Positions 11,822 to 23,171 of a stretch of DNA of 64,000 bases are shown here, one piece after another. The notes beneath the pieces were generated by a model. The model had not been told where the DNA came from. It saw nothing but the letters and a program-made list of their open reading frames with translations, and made no database searches. The stretch's first letter is position 1. Every line of letters starts with the position of its first letter. Source of the DNA: Cryptomeria japonica. Lineage: Eukaryota > Streptophyta > Pinopsida > Cupressales > Cupressaceae. A program made the translations under genes and the position numbers. The stretch lies in contig NC_081413.1 of the NCBI RefSeq assembly GCF_030272615.1, positions 719,531,867 through 719,595,866 of the forward strand, given 5' to 3'.

Positions 11822-12946
11822 TGATGAATACTAAGAGGGGGGGTGAATTAGTATACCCAAAAACTTAAACAAACTCTTAAGCAGTTTAACTGCAGATCAG
11901 TGTAGCAGATTAAACAATAAACTAGATAAAACATAAACAAGCCAAATAGAAAATAAAGCATTCACCCATAGAAGAACAATCACCATAACACAAGATGTTT
12001 TGATGTGGAAACCCAAATGGGAAAAACCACAGTGAGTAAAACTCACAAGTCAACTATCTGCAAAATAGTAACCAGACCTGTTAAGGTCAGACCAGTTAAG
12101 GCCTTACAACGTTCTTCACCAAAATAAATCCTGTTAGGAGTCCAAATCTTTGTTAGGAGATAAGTCCTACTAAAGACTACCCTATTAGAGGATTTCAGAT
12201 CCACAACTATGAACCACCTTGTTAGAGGATTTATAGTAGGCTTGGTTGGGCCTACCCGGTTAAGGGTTTCAGACCTGTCAAAGATATTAGTAATCAACAA
12301 GTGAATGATCTAGACAGTAGCATAGAATGCTTGATTAGATCCTTAACAACTCCTTGTTAATGTATTCCAGCATTACTTCAATCTTCTATATTTCGCACTC
12401 TCTGTCTTTGTTGTGAGATACCTTTTCTCGTACAGATCTAATCTTCTCTCCAATGTTCACACACAACAACTACAATAAAACCCTAGACATGATATCCTCA
12501 TATAGGAATTTGATTTCATATCGGTCCAATAAGCTTAGACTACAATTTCCTAGGTACAGTGCATCTAGACACATTTGGTAACACAACACAAAAACACCAC
12601 CAAAGTGTCAGTGGATGATAACTCATCACACATTACAATTATACCAGTTTAATACAATATATCGATTACCGGTTGACAAATGAAGACTAGAAAATTGGAA
12701 TATAGTGTTTCGATCAAAAGATTAACTACCGCTCGAGGTCTTCGTTCCGCTTGAGATCTTCATACCGCTTGGGGTTTTCAATCATGCTTTGACCGGTAAG
12801 CATCTTCTACAAAACACCGATAGTCTACAACAAACAAATACCATACATTTTAATGACATACAATACTAGTTGAGAATAACTCATACATCAAATAATTGTG
12901 TCTCCATCAATGACAATCACAACTAATCATCATCAAAATACCAACA
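11822..12946 (-). repeat. Copia-A LTR
   Basis: 1125 bp; on the minus strand it starts TGTTGGTATTTTG and ends TTCATCA. It is identified by TG...CA ends, the adjacent iMet site and a start shared with the Copia-2 LTR (TGTTGGTATTTTGG). No second copy is in the window. Confidence 0.8.
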
Positions 12947-13788
12947 ATTATCCTAACACAAATGATTCCGTAGACAATGGTTTAGTGAATATATCTACAA
13001 TCTTCTCTTTAGTGTTCACATAAACCAATTTGACTTCATTTTCTTTTACCTTGTCCTTCAGAAAGTTATATTTTATTGATATGTGCTTAGTCTTAGAGTG
13101 AAACACCGGATTCTTAGACATGTGAATAGTTGTAGAGTTATCACAATAGATAACTATCGGTTCACTACAATTTACCTTGGTATCCTTCAACATTTGCTTC
13201 ATCCACAAGACTTGAGTGCAATTAGATGTTTCTGCAACATATTTAGCTTCTGTAGTAGATAAAGAAATGCATGACTATTTTTTGCTCATCCATGAAACCA
13301 ATTTCTTTCCAAGAAAAAAAGCTCCACCAAAATTGCTCTTCATGTCATCAGTATCTCTTTCCCAATCTGAATCTGTATATGCACATAAAGCAAAGTTATC
13401 ATCTTTAGAATACCAAAAACCATATTTTGTTGTTCCATGTAAATACCGAAATATCCTCTTTATAGCACATTCATGATTTTCTTTAGGATTACTTTGATAT
13501 CTTGAAACAATACTTACTGTATTCATAATATCCGATCTAGTCTGAGTTGGATATAACAAACCACCAATCATAGACTTATACCTTGTTATATTTACCGGTT
13601 TAGATGTATCTTTGATAGATAGTTTCTCACTAGTCACCATAGGAGTACTTACCGGTCTGGAATTATCCATACCAAACTTCTTCAACAATTCCCTTAGATA
13701 CTTAGTTTGACAGATAAAAATGCCTTTTTCAGTTTGAGTAATCTACAAACCTAAGAAAAATCTCATTTCACTAATAACGGACATTTCA
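12947..13788 (-). pseudogene. Copia-B: pol fragment, RT C-terminus and RNase H
   Basis: Minus-strand copia pol piece. The order is RT end (LLKKFGMDNSRPVSTPM), the connection region SMIGGLLYPTQTRSDIMNTV, and RNase H with AYTDSDW, the decayed STTEAKYVAETSN segment, IVIYCDNSTTIHMSKNPVFH and VDIFTKPLS. It is one frame apart from a TAG near 13275 (CAG-to-TAG), a stop near 13742 and smaller decay upstream. It ends abruptly at the Copia-A LTR, without 3' UTR or polypurine tract, and starts abruptly at a SINE-like segment. It resembles the matching part of Copia-2 (41418-42300) but is a separate, more diverged copy. Confidence 0.88.
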
Positions 13789-13986
13789 AATCATCATGAG
13801 GGATGCTCACCCACTGCCAACAAACCCCCTCCCAGCATCACTTGCCGCGGCTTGCATGATTCGAACCTATGACCAATTTTTGATACCACTTGTTACAATC
13901 TAGGGTTGTCATTGTACCAAAAGATCAACCTGTCAATGCCCAATACAACCACTAGACTTATAGAATCCACAAGAAGCTATGAAACT
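13789..13986 (-). mobile_element. SINE-like tRNA-derived segment (candidate)
   Basis: On the minus strand it contains AGGTTCGAATC, a good match to the RNA polymerase III B box, with AACAAGTGGTATC about 25 bp upstream as a possible A-box region. It lies between truncated Copia-B and the E LTR. The end GTTGGCAGTGGGTGAGC matches the short segment at 53675-53715. No poly-A or target duplication could be fixed. Confidence 0.4.
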
Positions 13987-14584
13987 TGTTATGCCTTGCA
14001 TATATATTTCCCCACTAGTCTCCTTGCATCAAAATTTCGGTTCCCCGTTCATTTTTCTTTTCTTTTCTTTTGACCTCAGAACTCTAGAGTCCCAGAGTCC
14101 TGAGGTCCATTTTTTCTTTTTGGTTTTTGACCTCGGAACCCTGGAGCCCCAAGGTTTTGTGTCTTCTACCTCGGAACCCCAGAGTCTCAGAGTCTCAAGG
14201 TGGAGCTTCCTTTCCCTACTTTGGAACCTCGGACCCTTGAAGTTCTGGAGTGGGGTGTTTCTTTTCCCATGTTGAGCTCGAAACCTCAGGACCCTAGAGC
14301 CTCAAGGTCGTGTTTAAAGCATTCATATGGTTGGGCTTGGGATGAGCTATGAATACAGATGATGGACTTTTAAAGTTCATTTGTGCATTCAGAGCTCCTC
14401 CTCCCTAGCTCCAAGTCGCGAACCTCTGAACTTCTGAGCTTTCCTTGGTGTTTTCGAGCATTTCGATTCACTAGGTTGGTGATTTTTCTTGCCCATTTTG
14501 GTGGTTTGCTATTTTGTTTTTTCTTTTCTCCTCATTTTGTTTTGCTTGTTGTTTATTTTCTTTTGTTTGTATGCCCTAGTTAAC

Positions 14585-14870
14585 CTCAGAACTCAGGACC
14601 CCCAGAGTTCTGGGTAGCACCCGTTCAACCTAAGACCGGAACCCCGGACCCTCAAAGTTTCGGGTAATTGTCATGCAACCTAATCCCAGAACCCCAGAAC
14701 CCTAGAGTTTTGGGTGGCTGTCATTCAACCTAAGCCTAGAACCCCGAACCCTCGAAGTTCTAGGTGGCTGCCATTCAACCTAAGCCTAGAACCCCGGACC
14801 CTTGATGTTTCAAGCGGCTACCGTTCAACCTAAGCCCAGAACCCCAGACCCCTGGAACCATGGAGTTTCG
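14585..14870 (+). repeat. 50-bp GC-rich tandem repeat in the E 5' LTR
   Basis: About five units of roughly 50 bp, each of the form CAACCTAAGCC...GAACCCC...GTTC...GGTGGCTG. The equivalent block in the 3' LTR (29281-29410) has about three units. The core GGAACCCCGG...GTTCCGGG is partly self-complementary. Related degenerate copies lie at 14075-14310 and 28780-29020. Confidence 0.8.
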
Positions 14871-14934
14871 GGGCTTCTTCACTTGTGCCTACCCCAGAAC
14901 CCCGAGACCCCGGGACCCCAAAGTAAATCAACTT

Positions 14935-17900
14935 TTAAAGGCATGGAATGACAAAAGAAGAGGCCTTAAAGGCATGGAATGACAAAATATCAGCCAGTAA
15001 GAGGCACACGAATACGAACTGGTTGGAAGAAGAAAGAAAGACAGGTCTCAAGGCAATAGAGATCCTAAGAGCATATTTTAAAGAGCCTCAAAAAGACTTA
15101 ATCATTATGATTAGCAGGGCCTTTGGTAAGCCAGATTGCAAACATTTTCATCCTTGGATGTTCCAATTCATAAATACTATTTTAATAGGGAAAAAATACT
15201 TTGATTGGCCGCAGGCCCTCTCTGACAATATCTGCAAGCAAATGAAAGAAGTTCAACATACCCAAAAGTTCTTTTTCACATCATATGTCATCTGGGTAGC
15301 TGCTAGAGATGGAAATTTTCTAGGGCTGCAAGTAGAAGGTCAATTGGGAGAGAAAGAAGGACAGAAGAAGGTATGGGAGTATTATTCCCAACTCACTCTA
15401 GCCAATGCAAAGGCTCATTTCAAGAGAGTTAATGATGCATTCACTTTCCCAATAATAATCAAATTGACAAGAGATGCGAGGTATCGGATTAGCCCAGAGG
15501 CCATGGCTATCATCCAAGAGTGGGCATGTTGGTTTATCCAAAACCCATGCTCTACTTACATCAAGGTTAGCGGATTCACAGGGAACCCAATGTTACTACC
15601 CTGACATTGCAATGATAGGATAATTTTGATAGAATATGTAAGGCATATTGTGGGCCTCCACTCACTTTTGTCATCAAAACAAAAAGCAGGAATCGATTCC
15701 TCGGTATCTATTGGGTACTTTACATGTTCTAAGATACAGGTGGCCAAATTAGCAGAACAAGAGCTCCAAGATTTAAACCTAAAAGAGTATGATCATGCTA
15801 GGGAATTTATGATCCCTATGGAAAACTTAAACAAGCTATGCCTAAGGCATATGAGGGGCACAAGCCTAGCCTGGAGGACTTTTGGGCCAAATTGCAAGAT
15901 AGTTTTGAGGTTAGGGAGAAGAGCTATAACAGGTTATCTATGCCATAGGTAAGAGATTTCAGAATCAATACTTACCTCCTTAAAGAACTTAGGGATGATG
16001 GGGACTTGCTTGATCCAGTTTATAAGGAATCGGGGATAGATAAAAGGCCTCTCTCCCCAATAAAATGGTCTACAAGTGAAGACATGAATATGGAAAATAT
16101 CTCCCAAGTAGGCATCAATAGGACCAAGCAATGGTTAAGCCAGAGGGTAAAGCCCAACATCACAAAGGTGAAATAGAAGGAATCCACTTCAGGCGTACCT
16201 CAATCAAGGGGCCATAAGAAGTACGCCCAGAAGACAAGGTCAGACTCAAGGCAAAATACCTCCACCAATCCAGGTGAGGAGGACAAACGTCGAGAAAGTA
16301 CTAAGGACTTAATCAAGAAACTCCAGGAAAAGATGAGGGAGTCTGAATTGTTAAAGAAGGTAGTGCACCTGGGAGTGATCAATGGATTGGGAGCAGTACC
16401 ACTTGCCAAAGTTCTCCCACCGAGGAAAGCTATAGGGCAGACAGTAGGAGAGGGTACCAAGGAGAAAGAGGAAGATATAGAAACTAATAAAGATATACCT
16501 ACTCAGTTGCCTTCAACAGAGGCCACACATGATCCAAGAACTTACGCCCCTACACCACCACTAGCTAATATTCCTGTAGGGAAGCCTAGAGTGCAAGGCT
16601 TCAGGTCTACCACCAAAGGAGTAAAATTTAGAAACATTGAGTCATATTCAGATTAGGAGGAAGAAGATCTTGAGCAACAACAACCGTTGGAAGGTGAGAA
16701 AGAAGGGGATGAGGCGGAGGACCTATTGAATGAAAGATTAATTCTAACCCCTCAAGACCAAGAGGACCTCCTCAAGGACATAGCAGTCAGGTCAGTTAGA
16801 GCAGAGGTAGATGAGGAAGAGATGACATTCAATGAAGATGTCAGTGGCAAATTGAGTGAATTACATAAGCAATAGGCTCTCCAAATCAATCTAGCCTACC
16901 AAGCTACCTCACTTCAAGACCCCAGGCAAATAGAGGCAGAGGAAAGAGATGAAAATAGTAGAAATAGTATCACATCAAGGTGACAAGGATGAAAATACAC
17001 CACAATGGCTTGAATTCACTTTTAAGAAGAAAAAGAGAAAAGCAGAGCTTCCCAAGGTCACTTTGCAACAAGTAATCACTAAGGAGCCACCAAAGGTTAA
17101 GAAGCTAAAAACTATTTATCATTTATCAAAAATGGACTCCGGTGAAGTAATTTCAGATGTGGCAGTTCCACTCCAAGCTGAGGGACAAGCTTCTCCCAAG
17201 TATCAAATATCCCAGGTAAATTTGGGTAAACAAACCAAGTGGGTAGAGATAGATACTCTGGAGCTAGCCACAAGTGTTGTTAGGGGGCATGTAGAAAAGG
17301 AGCATACTTCAAATATGGAGCTCAAAGCACAACTAGGGAAATACAAGAAGCTCCTGATTGAAATGAGCGAACCTCTAGACTTCTGTAGAGTTGATGACCT
17401 ACATTCAACATCATCGCTGCCACAGGGAGAAGTAAAGGCACTGGTGGAGGTGAGACAACTGGCTATTGTAGCCAAATCATGGACCCAAATGAATGTAGCT
17501 AAGATTAGGTTGTTCTTGCAAAGTACGGTAGAGATATATTGTAAGGCTGTGCAGGCAGGTGGAACTTTGGCTTCCTGTTCCACACAATGGGAATGAAAGT
17601 CAAACATTTTCAATAAACAGCTCCAAATTTTGAAAATGACACTGCAGCTAGAGGAGGAGATGGTAATGAAGGAAGACCTCTTAGGAGGTGACAACTATGA
17701 AAACTTATAGTCCTATGTATACATTCTAGAGCTGAAGATTGAAATGCTTCAACAATATATCAAGGATATGACAGAGATTTAGGACCCTCTCCTCAGGGAA
17801 ATTTTGTCATATGAGAGTTTTCTAAAGAATATTCTAGGACCTTTTGGCTTTAGATTAGGTGATACAGGAATAATGGAGTAGCAACAAGTTTTGGATAGGC

Positions 17901-18148
17901 GGGATGCGTATGAGGCACAACACCTAGGACCCGCGGCCCATTTTGATGTCACTCTCATGGACAGGTACACATATCTTATTACTTAGTGTCAAGAGGTGGC
18001 AGGCATGGTGAAGCAATTAGAGGAGGGGAGAACACATGCGGATGAAGTTTTGAAGAAGTATAAATTTAGAGTTAAGCATGTAGCCAATCCTCTAGCTCAA
18101 GCAATTGCATGTATAGTTGATAATTATAGAGATTTTACCAAGAAATAA
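14935..18148 (+). pseudogene. E LTR-encoded ORF, copy in the 5' LTR
   Basis: Degenerate counterpart of the ORF at 29578-32249 plus 51682-52645. Its N-terminus, including the start codon, was lost in a 464-bp deletion, so it begins at LKAWNDKISA (near 14966). Readable blocks are 14966-15601, 15626-15950, 16333-16870, 16949-17594 and 17640-18148. Stops shared with the 3' copy are TGA at about 15602, TAG in AAATAGAAG at about 16175 and TGA at about 17594. Other stops are private (for example TAG in 16651-16660 and 17701-17715). The C-terminal third is coiled-coil rich. Frame changes occur near 15810 and 16200. A 31-bp repeat at 14935-14996 sits at the deletion junction. Confidence 0.75.
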
Positions 18149-19179
18149 GGGATAAGCGCATAATTGCTAAAAATGGCAAAGCTTTTTCATAAATCCTTAA
18201 TCTTGTATTTTTAGCTATAGCTCCTACTCAAGTTCCAGTTTTGAGAGAAATTCTCCATGATTACGAAAATGTGGCTCACCTAGCAGGGTCTTCGTAGTGC
18301 TCATGCAGTCCTCATTTCATAGTTGTTAAGTGGAGTATCAAGGAAGAAACTTGCAAGTTAACTGCGACTCTTAATTTCAGTTCTTAATTTAGGGTAGGGT
18401 TATTTCCTAGATAGTAGGGCAGAGAACTTCTATAAATTGAGAAGTTAGATTCATTTGTAAGGGTCCCCAAATCGATGATTTGTGGCCCACTTAGAGATTT
18501 TAGAATATTTTGCAGATTAAGTTTGAGCTATTTTTTTATATATTCATTGAGATCAATATAAGAAGCAGCTTGTGGATTGCCTGATCTACGTCTATGTTCT
18601 ACCAAATTGTTCTATTTAATCTAGTAACATCTATTATTTGGATTTAGTAACGTGGTTTAAATCTTTTTGTTTATCATTTTATAAATCATATTGTGCACGC
18701 CAATGGTGTATGAGAATTATTGTGATAAGCCATATTGTCAATTATTTTATTTCCATAAATATGTGAAATTGATGATTTTGTAGGTTTCCTGGAGGTCCGT
18801 TGTTGAATGCTAACCTGGATAATATTTGATAATTTCTTAGATTGCAGGGAACTAACTAAATAGTTCATTCAGTTGTTATTATTGGTTTTGATTGTTATTT
18901 TCTCGTTCCCCTTTATGCTTCACATTTTATTTCCCAAAGAATCTTAAACCATAAAAAATACAAAAAAAAAGGAATGAAGTGTAGTTATCCATAATCAGCG
19001 AGATCTAGTCTTACCAACAGGCCCCTTGATAGGTACAACCATATCTACCATTGGGATGCCCATCACTGTCGAGACCCGACTATATAGACCTTAGAGTAGT
19101 GAGTTTTCCCAAACTCGTTGCTTTTCAGGAGAGGTGTCGAGTGTTCACATTGGTGGGTGTGTCAAAATAGTCGTCAATA
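18149..19179 (+). promoter_or_regulatory. E 5' LTR promoter and R/U5 region
   Basis: Non-coding LTR tail. A TATA box, TATAAAT, at 18431-18437 is preserved in the 3' LTR (52927-52933), consistent with the LTR promoter. If so, transcription starts near 18460 and everything upstream, including the ORF, is U3. An A-rich stretch follows at 18950-18972. Short ORFs here are not supported. Confidence 0.6.
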
Positions 19180-19184
19180 GAAAC

Positions 19185-19200
19185 TGGTGTTAGAAGGAGG
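19185..19200 (+). promoter_or_regulatory. E primer binding site (candidate)
   Basis: TGGTGTTAGAAGGAGG lies 5 bases after the proposed LTR end. It has the TGG start and purine-rich form of gypsy primer sites, with two likely C-to-T changes. I could not assign the tRNA. Confidence 0.55.
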
Positions 19201-19233
19201 ACCTAGACTAGTCCCCTCACTAGTTAACCACAT

Positions 19234-21447
19234 ATGGTACTTCCAGGAGATGGATTGGTTCCTTTTACCCAACCTAACCTCAACAATGAGCAAGATGACA
19301 TTCTTACCCAACTATACGACTTTGTTTGGGATAGTACAAGGAATTATAACGCTTGGTTACAAGTATGGCAAGTCTTGGACAATGAGAGACAAAAGGCTAT
19401 ACACATAGAAGCAGAGGCACAAAGACAAATTAATCCTCAACTGAACCCACAAGAAAATCCACAACCACCTCCTCAACCAGAGAATTGAGGTACTAAGCTA
19501 GATCGCATATCATCTTTCTCTCGAGAGAGATTCCACCGAGTCCTTAGGAGTTGTTCTTCATCATCTAACTTAGTAGAGTTAGGGCATGCCACTAGGAGAA
19601 AGGGGAACAAAGATAAGAAACAACCCTCAATAGCCTCACTAGTACAGTCACCCATACTCAATGTAGCAGATCAACTGATTCCTAATCCCCAGCCTATCGC
19701 TGCACCTTTTGTTACTCAACATCCACCACCACCACCTTCAATGGCCTACTTTAACCAAGACACCACACCACTAGGAACCATAGCAGGGGGTATACATGAT
19801 CTACCTGGAAATCCAGATAAATTTTGCAGAAAATTTTATTATTTGGGGGGACGAACGGCTAATGAGCATATTGAAGCATTCAAAGATGTGGTTGTTTGTA
19901 ACCATATTGAACATCAAGATGTAGTATGTAGACTCTTCCCATATTCACTTGGGGAGAATGAATACAATTGGTACCTAACCCTACCTGCAAATTCTATCAC
20001 AAGCTGAGACATCTTCTAGAAATCTTTTATCGATAAATTCTGAGTATATGTAGATACCGGGACACTATACCATCAATTCACTTCTCTTAAGAAGTCACCA
20101 AATGAGTCGTTAACGACTTTTAATACTAGCTTCCAAAGGGCACTCAATAAACTACAAGCTCCTTACCTGGTAGCACCTAATGTAGCCATCGACTCATATC
20201 TAAGAGCTATCAACCCTTGGGCTGCTATGTTTATTAAGAAGAGTGTTCCTCAAGATCAAAGGGACACCTTGGCAAAAGTCTTCACATTAGCAATTAGCAT
20301 GAATCATGAGTTGAATCAAACCCTGGGAGGGATCAGATATAATCTAACTATAGGGGTGAATCAAGGAAACTACAATCAACTCCCGGGTGTACCCTCATCT
20401 TTACCTATAGATGCCCCAATGATGAACCCCATGCCAATATATGCACCCCAACCTCAGGTGAATCAACAGTTTTCTGCCCAAGCATTGACTTGGAAAAATG
20501 GTACCAATACCACCCCCACTCAAACATAATATGTTGGTCAAGTGCAAGTCAGAAATCAACAATTTGACAATACTAATTCAATGAATCAACCTCCAACTAC
20601 AGCACCTGAGAATCAAAGATCTCATATATCTACTGAAGTAGAAGCCTTAAAGAAAATGATCTCACAGGTTACTTTGGACTTGATCTAGCTAAAGATGAAT
20701 CCTCCAAGAGGGTATAATCTATCCCAACCATACAATAATTAGCAGAATTACAATAACCAGAACCAAAATCAAAGGTATAACAACAAACCTTATAATAGGC
20801 AATGGAATATGGGTCCAAATAACGGTGGGGTGAACCATGATCACCTCGATGCACGAGATAACCCAAACCACACACAAAGTATTAACCTTGCCGATATGAT
20901 TTTGCTAACAAATTGGTGCAGGTTGCATGACACAGCTGTGCATTCTGAGGTTAATTATGCTCAGTTCGAGAAAATCATAAGAATTACTCAAGTTGACTCT
21001 CAGCCCAAAGATTGTTCCAATGATGAACCTGATAAGGTTAATACTGCCATGTTGGTCGATACTTTCCTGTGTAGAGAATTTTAGGCTGAAGCTGAAGGTG
21101 AACCATGTGTCTACGATGCTCAAGCCTTTCAGACTAGGAACAACTACAATCTTAGGAGTCAAGGCAAAGCTCCATTAATGGAGCCACCTCCCCCGATGGG
21201 TAGGTTTGTACCACCTAATGCTAATGCAAGCAACAATCCTCACCCTCCTCAAGCTTTCCAAGGAACATGCCCTAAACAAGCTCAAGGGCAATATTATTTT
21301 CTGAAAGGATCATTTGACGTTACTAAGGAGATGGAAAGGACTACCACCACTATGTCCTTAATGAAAGTATTGAGATATTTCCCTGAATAGAGGAGGGCTC
21401 TCCTTAGAAAGTTGGAATTATTAAAATCATAGAGCAGTGAGGTTAAG
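19234..21447 (+). pseudogene. gag: E gag (decayed)
   Basis: Starts at ATG 19234, about 35 bp after the candidate primer site, in the frame used through PR and the archaeal-type RNase H. The Gag core is at 19850-20330: NEHIEAFKDVV, VVCRLFPYSLGENEYNWYLTL and ESLTTFNTSFQRALNKLQAP. A Q/N-rich stretch follows (20540-20810). Instead of a CCHC knuckle there is NWCRLHDTAVHSEVNY (20910-20960), spaced like C-X2-H-X4-H-X4-C with the last cysteine now tyrosine. Stops at 19486, about 20005, 20527, about 20685, 20740, 21082, 21388 and 21430 are mostly TAG, TGA or TAA from CAG, CAA, CGA or TGG. Confidence 0.8.
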
Positions 21448-22480
21448 ATGACAGACCTTAAAGAAGTCAACACTAACTTCAATAGTGATGCAATAGAAAA
21501 TCCACCATTTTTACTGAGTTTGAGGATATGTGGGAAGAATTTACATAATTGTTTGGTAGATTCAGGAGCTTCGAGAAACGTAATGACCTACTTTATATGT
21601 CAACAGCTCGGACTTCAACCAGTATGTGCAAATAGTAAGGTGGTACAACTAGACAAAATGGAGGTTAACGTAATCAGAGAATTGAAAGATGTATACATCC
21701 AATTAGGTGTTGATCCCTAAATATCTCGTTATATTGACATTCAAGTAGTGGATATTCCAGAAGTATATGGGATGCTCCTTAGTAGGGATTGGTCCAAGAC
21801 GTTGGGAGGATATTTCTCAACTTGTTTTACGTACTTATGGCTTCCATGGAAAGGGGTAAGCAACCAAATCTGAATTGATAGCGAGCCTAAATTGAAGAAA
21901 TTAGTCATGGATTATGGTGCTATCAACGAAGTGGCATTTGCTAAAGTGAGTCCAGGAGTTTACAGGGTCAATGAGATTCTTACTTTCTCTGCACCATCTC
22001 CTCTTCAATTATTTAGAGTAGACAACACCGCATATAGAAGGTGGGTCAAAGAGCTCACTACAACAAGGAATGTGTTTATTGGGAAATACTATGAAGATAC
22101 AAGAGTTGTTCCTTCTGAAATGGTGTTGGATACATCATGAGGAGCACTCAGAAGTTTCATGTATCCCATGTCAGAATGAGATTACAAAGCTGATGAGTCT
22201 GGTTCCATATGAAGAAGATGATCATACGATCAATATGGAAGAAGTAAGACTACCTTACCTAAAGAATACAGCTAGGAGATTCTTAAAGTTGAGATTGTTA
22301 AAAACAAAGAGGAAGATATTTCTCTTGAGCAAGAGAAAGAAGAAACACAATCTCAACCTCAATCGGAACAGGTTGTTCCTAACACTACTGAAGTGTTTAT
22401 GCAACCAGAAATTAAACAACCTCAATTATCACAAGACCTCAAGTTTGAGAAGCAACAATCCCCTCCAGAAGCTAACTTGA
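21448..22480 (+). pseudogene. E aspartic protease and linker
   Basis: Aspartic protease with an intact active-site motif, NCLVDSGASRNVM (about 21548-21586), followed by QQLGLQP and, after a TAA at 21718, VYGMLLSRDWSKTLGGY as the second conserved loop. A Q/E-rich linker of low conservation (22140-22480) leads to the archaeal-type RNase H. Stops fit CAA-to-TAA, CGA-to-TGA and TGG-to-TGA. It processes the polyprotein in related active elements. Confidence 0.82.
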
Positions 22481-22504
22481 TCATTGACCCAAAGGTAAAA
22501 AATG

Positions 22505-22925
22505 TGAAGAGACCCAAAGATGAAATATGGTTTTTAAAGTTTGATGGGTCAAGATCCAAGCAAGACAGTGAGGCAGGCATAGAGTTAACCAACCAAAAAG
22601 GGAAAACCCTTTTAGCTTCTTACTGAATCCAATTCCCCTGTACTAATAACATGATGGAGTATGAGGCCTTAGTTAGAGGATTACTGTTTTCTCATAAGAA
22701 GGGGGCAAAGTGTTTGAAGGTGCAAGGAGATTCTGAGCTGGTGGTTAAACAAGTGTGAAGCCAATATGTGTGCCACAATAAAAGTTTAGTAGCATATCAG
22801 AATAGAGTGTGGGAGCTGATTGAGGATTTTGATGCTTTTGATATTCAACTAGTACCTAGGAAAGTCAATGGAATACCTGATGCACTAGCCGTAGCTGCCA
22901 GTACATTAGAGCCAGTAAGCCAATC
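22505..22925 (+). pseudogene. E archaeal-type RNase H (aRNH) upstream of RT
   Basis: An RNase HI fold separate from the RT-linked RNase H. WFLKFDGSRSKQDSEAGIEL carries the first catalytic aspartate, MMEYEALVRGLL the glutamate, KVQGDSELVVKQV the second aspartate and NGIPDALAVAA the last. Two TGA codons (near 22624 and 22756) fit CGA-to-TGA. Archaeal-type RNase H marks the Tat lineage. Here it lies between protease and RT, whereas in G4 of this window it lies between RNase H and integrase. Confidence 0.85.
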
Positions 22926-23171
22926 CCCTTTAAAGAAGTTCTCTGTGGAATTAATCTCTATACCTCCTGTACCTAATAATATCAAACACTTCCAAGTCTT
23001 CCAGGATGATGCCCACATTCTAGTCTTTCTTGCTAATTTAGGGGCTTTTGAAGAGAAAATTATTGATGAGGAAGATAAATCGGATGATCTTAATATCGAG
23101 AGTAATGTTGATATTTTGGATTTACCAACTAACGTTATTCCTAAAGGGATGGTCACCATAGAGAGACTTTT

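Larger units (their letters stand above)
10588..12946 (-). mobile_element. Copia-A: minus-strand Ty1/copia-type element, 5' part
   Basis: Reading on the minus strand: LTR (12946 to 11822), one base, a tRNA-iMet primer site, then a first ORF running to 10588, where G1 is inserted. The rest of the element would lie left of the window. On the upstream side the LTR touches Copia-B pol at 12946/12947 with no polypurine tract, which favours Copia-A having inserted into Copia-B. Confidence 0.75.
13987..19179 (+). repeat. E 5' LTR (5.2 kb)
   Basis: Collinear with 28693-53669 once nested insertions are removed: GC-rich repeat block (to about 14930), ORF (14948-18148), TATA region and end at about 19179. 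Compared with the 3' copy it lacks about 464 bp (equivalent to 29522-29985) and has about two more 50-bp repeat units. Together these account for the length difference. Confidence 0.78.

Noticed and set aside
14585-14870. 50-bp repeats as a CRISPR array or a satellite.
   Set aside because: No unique spacers; only a few units, all within an LTR and repeated in the other LTR.
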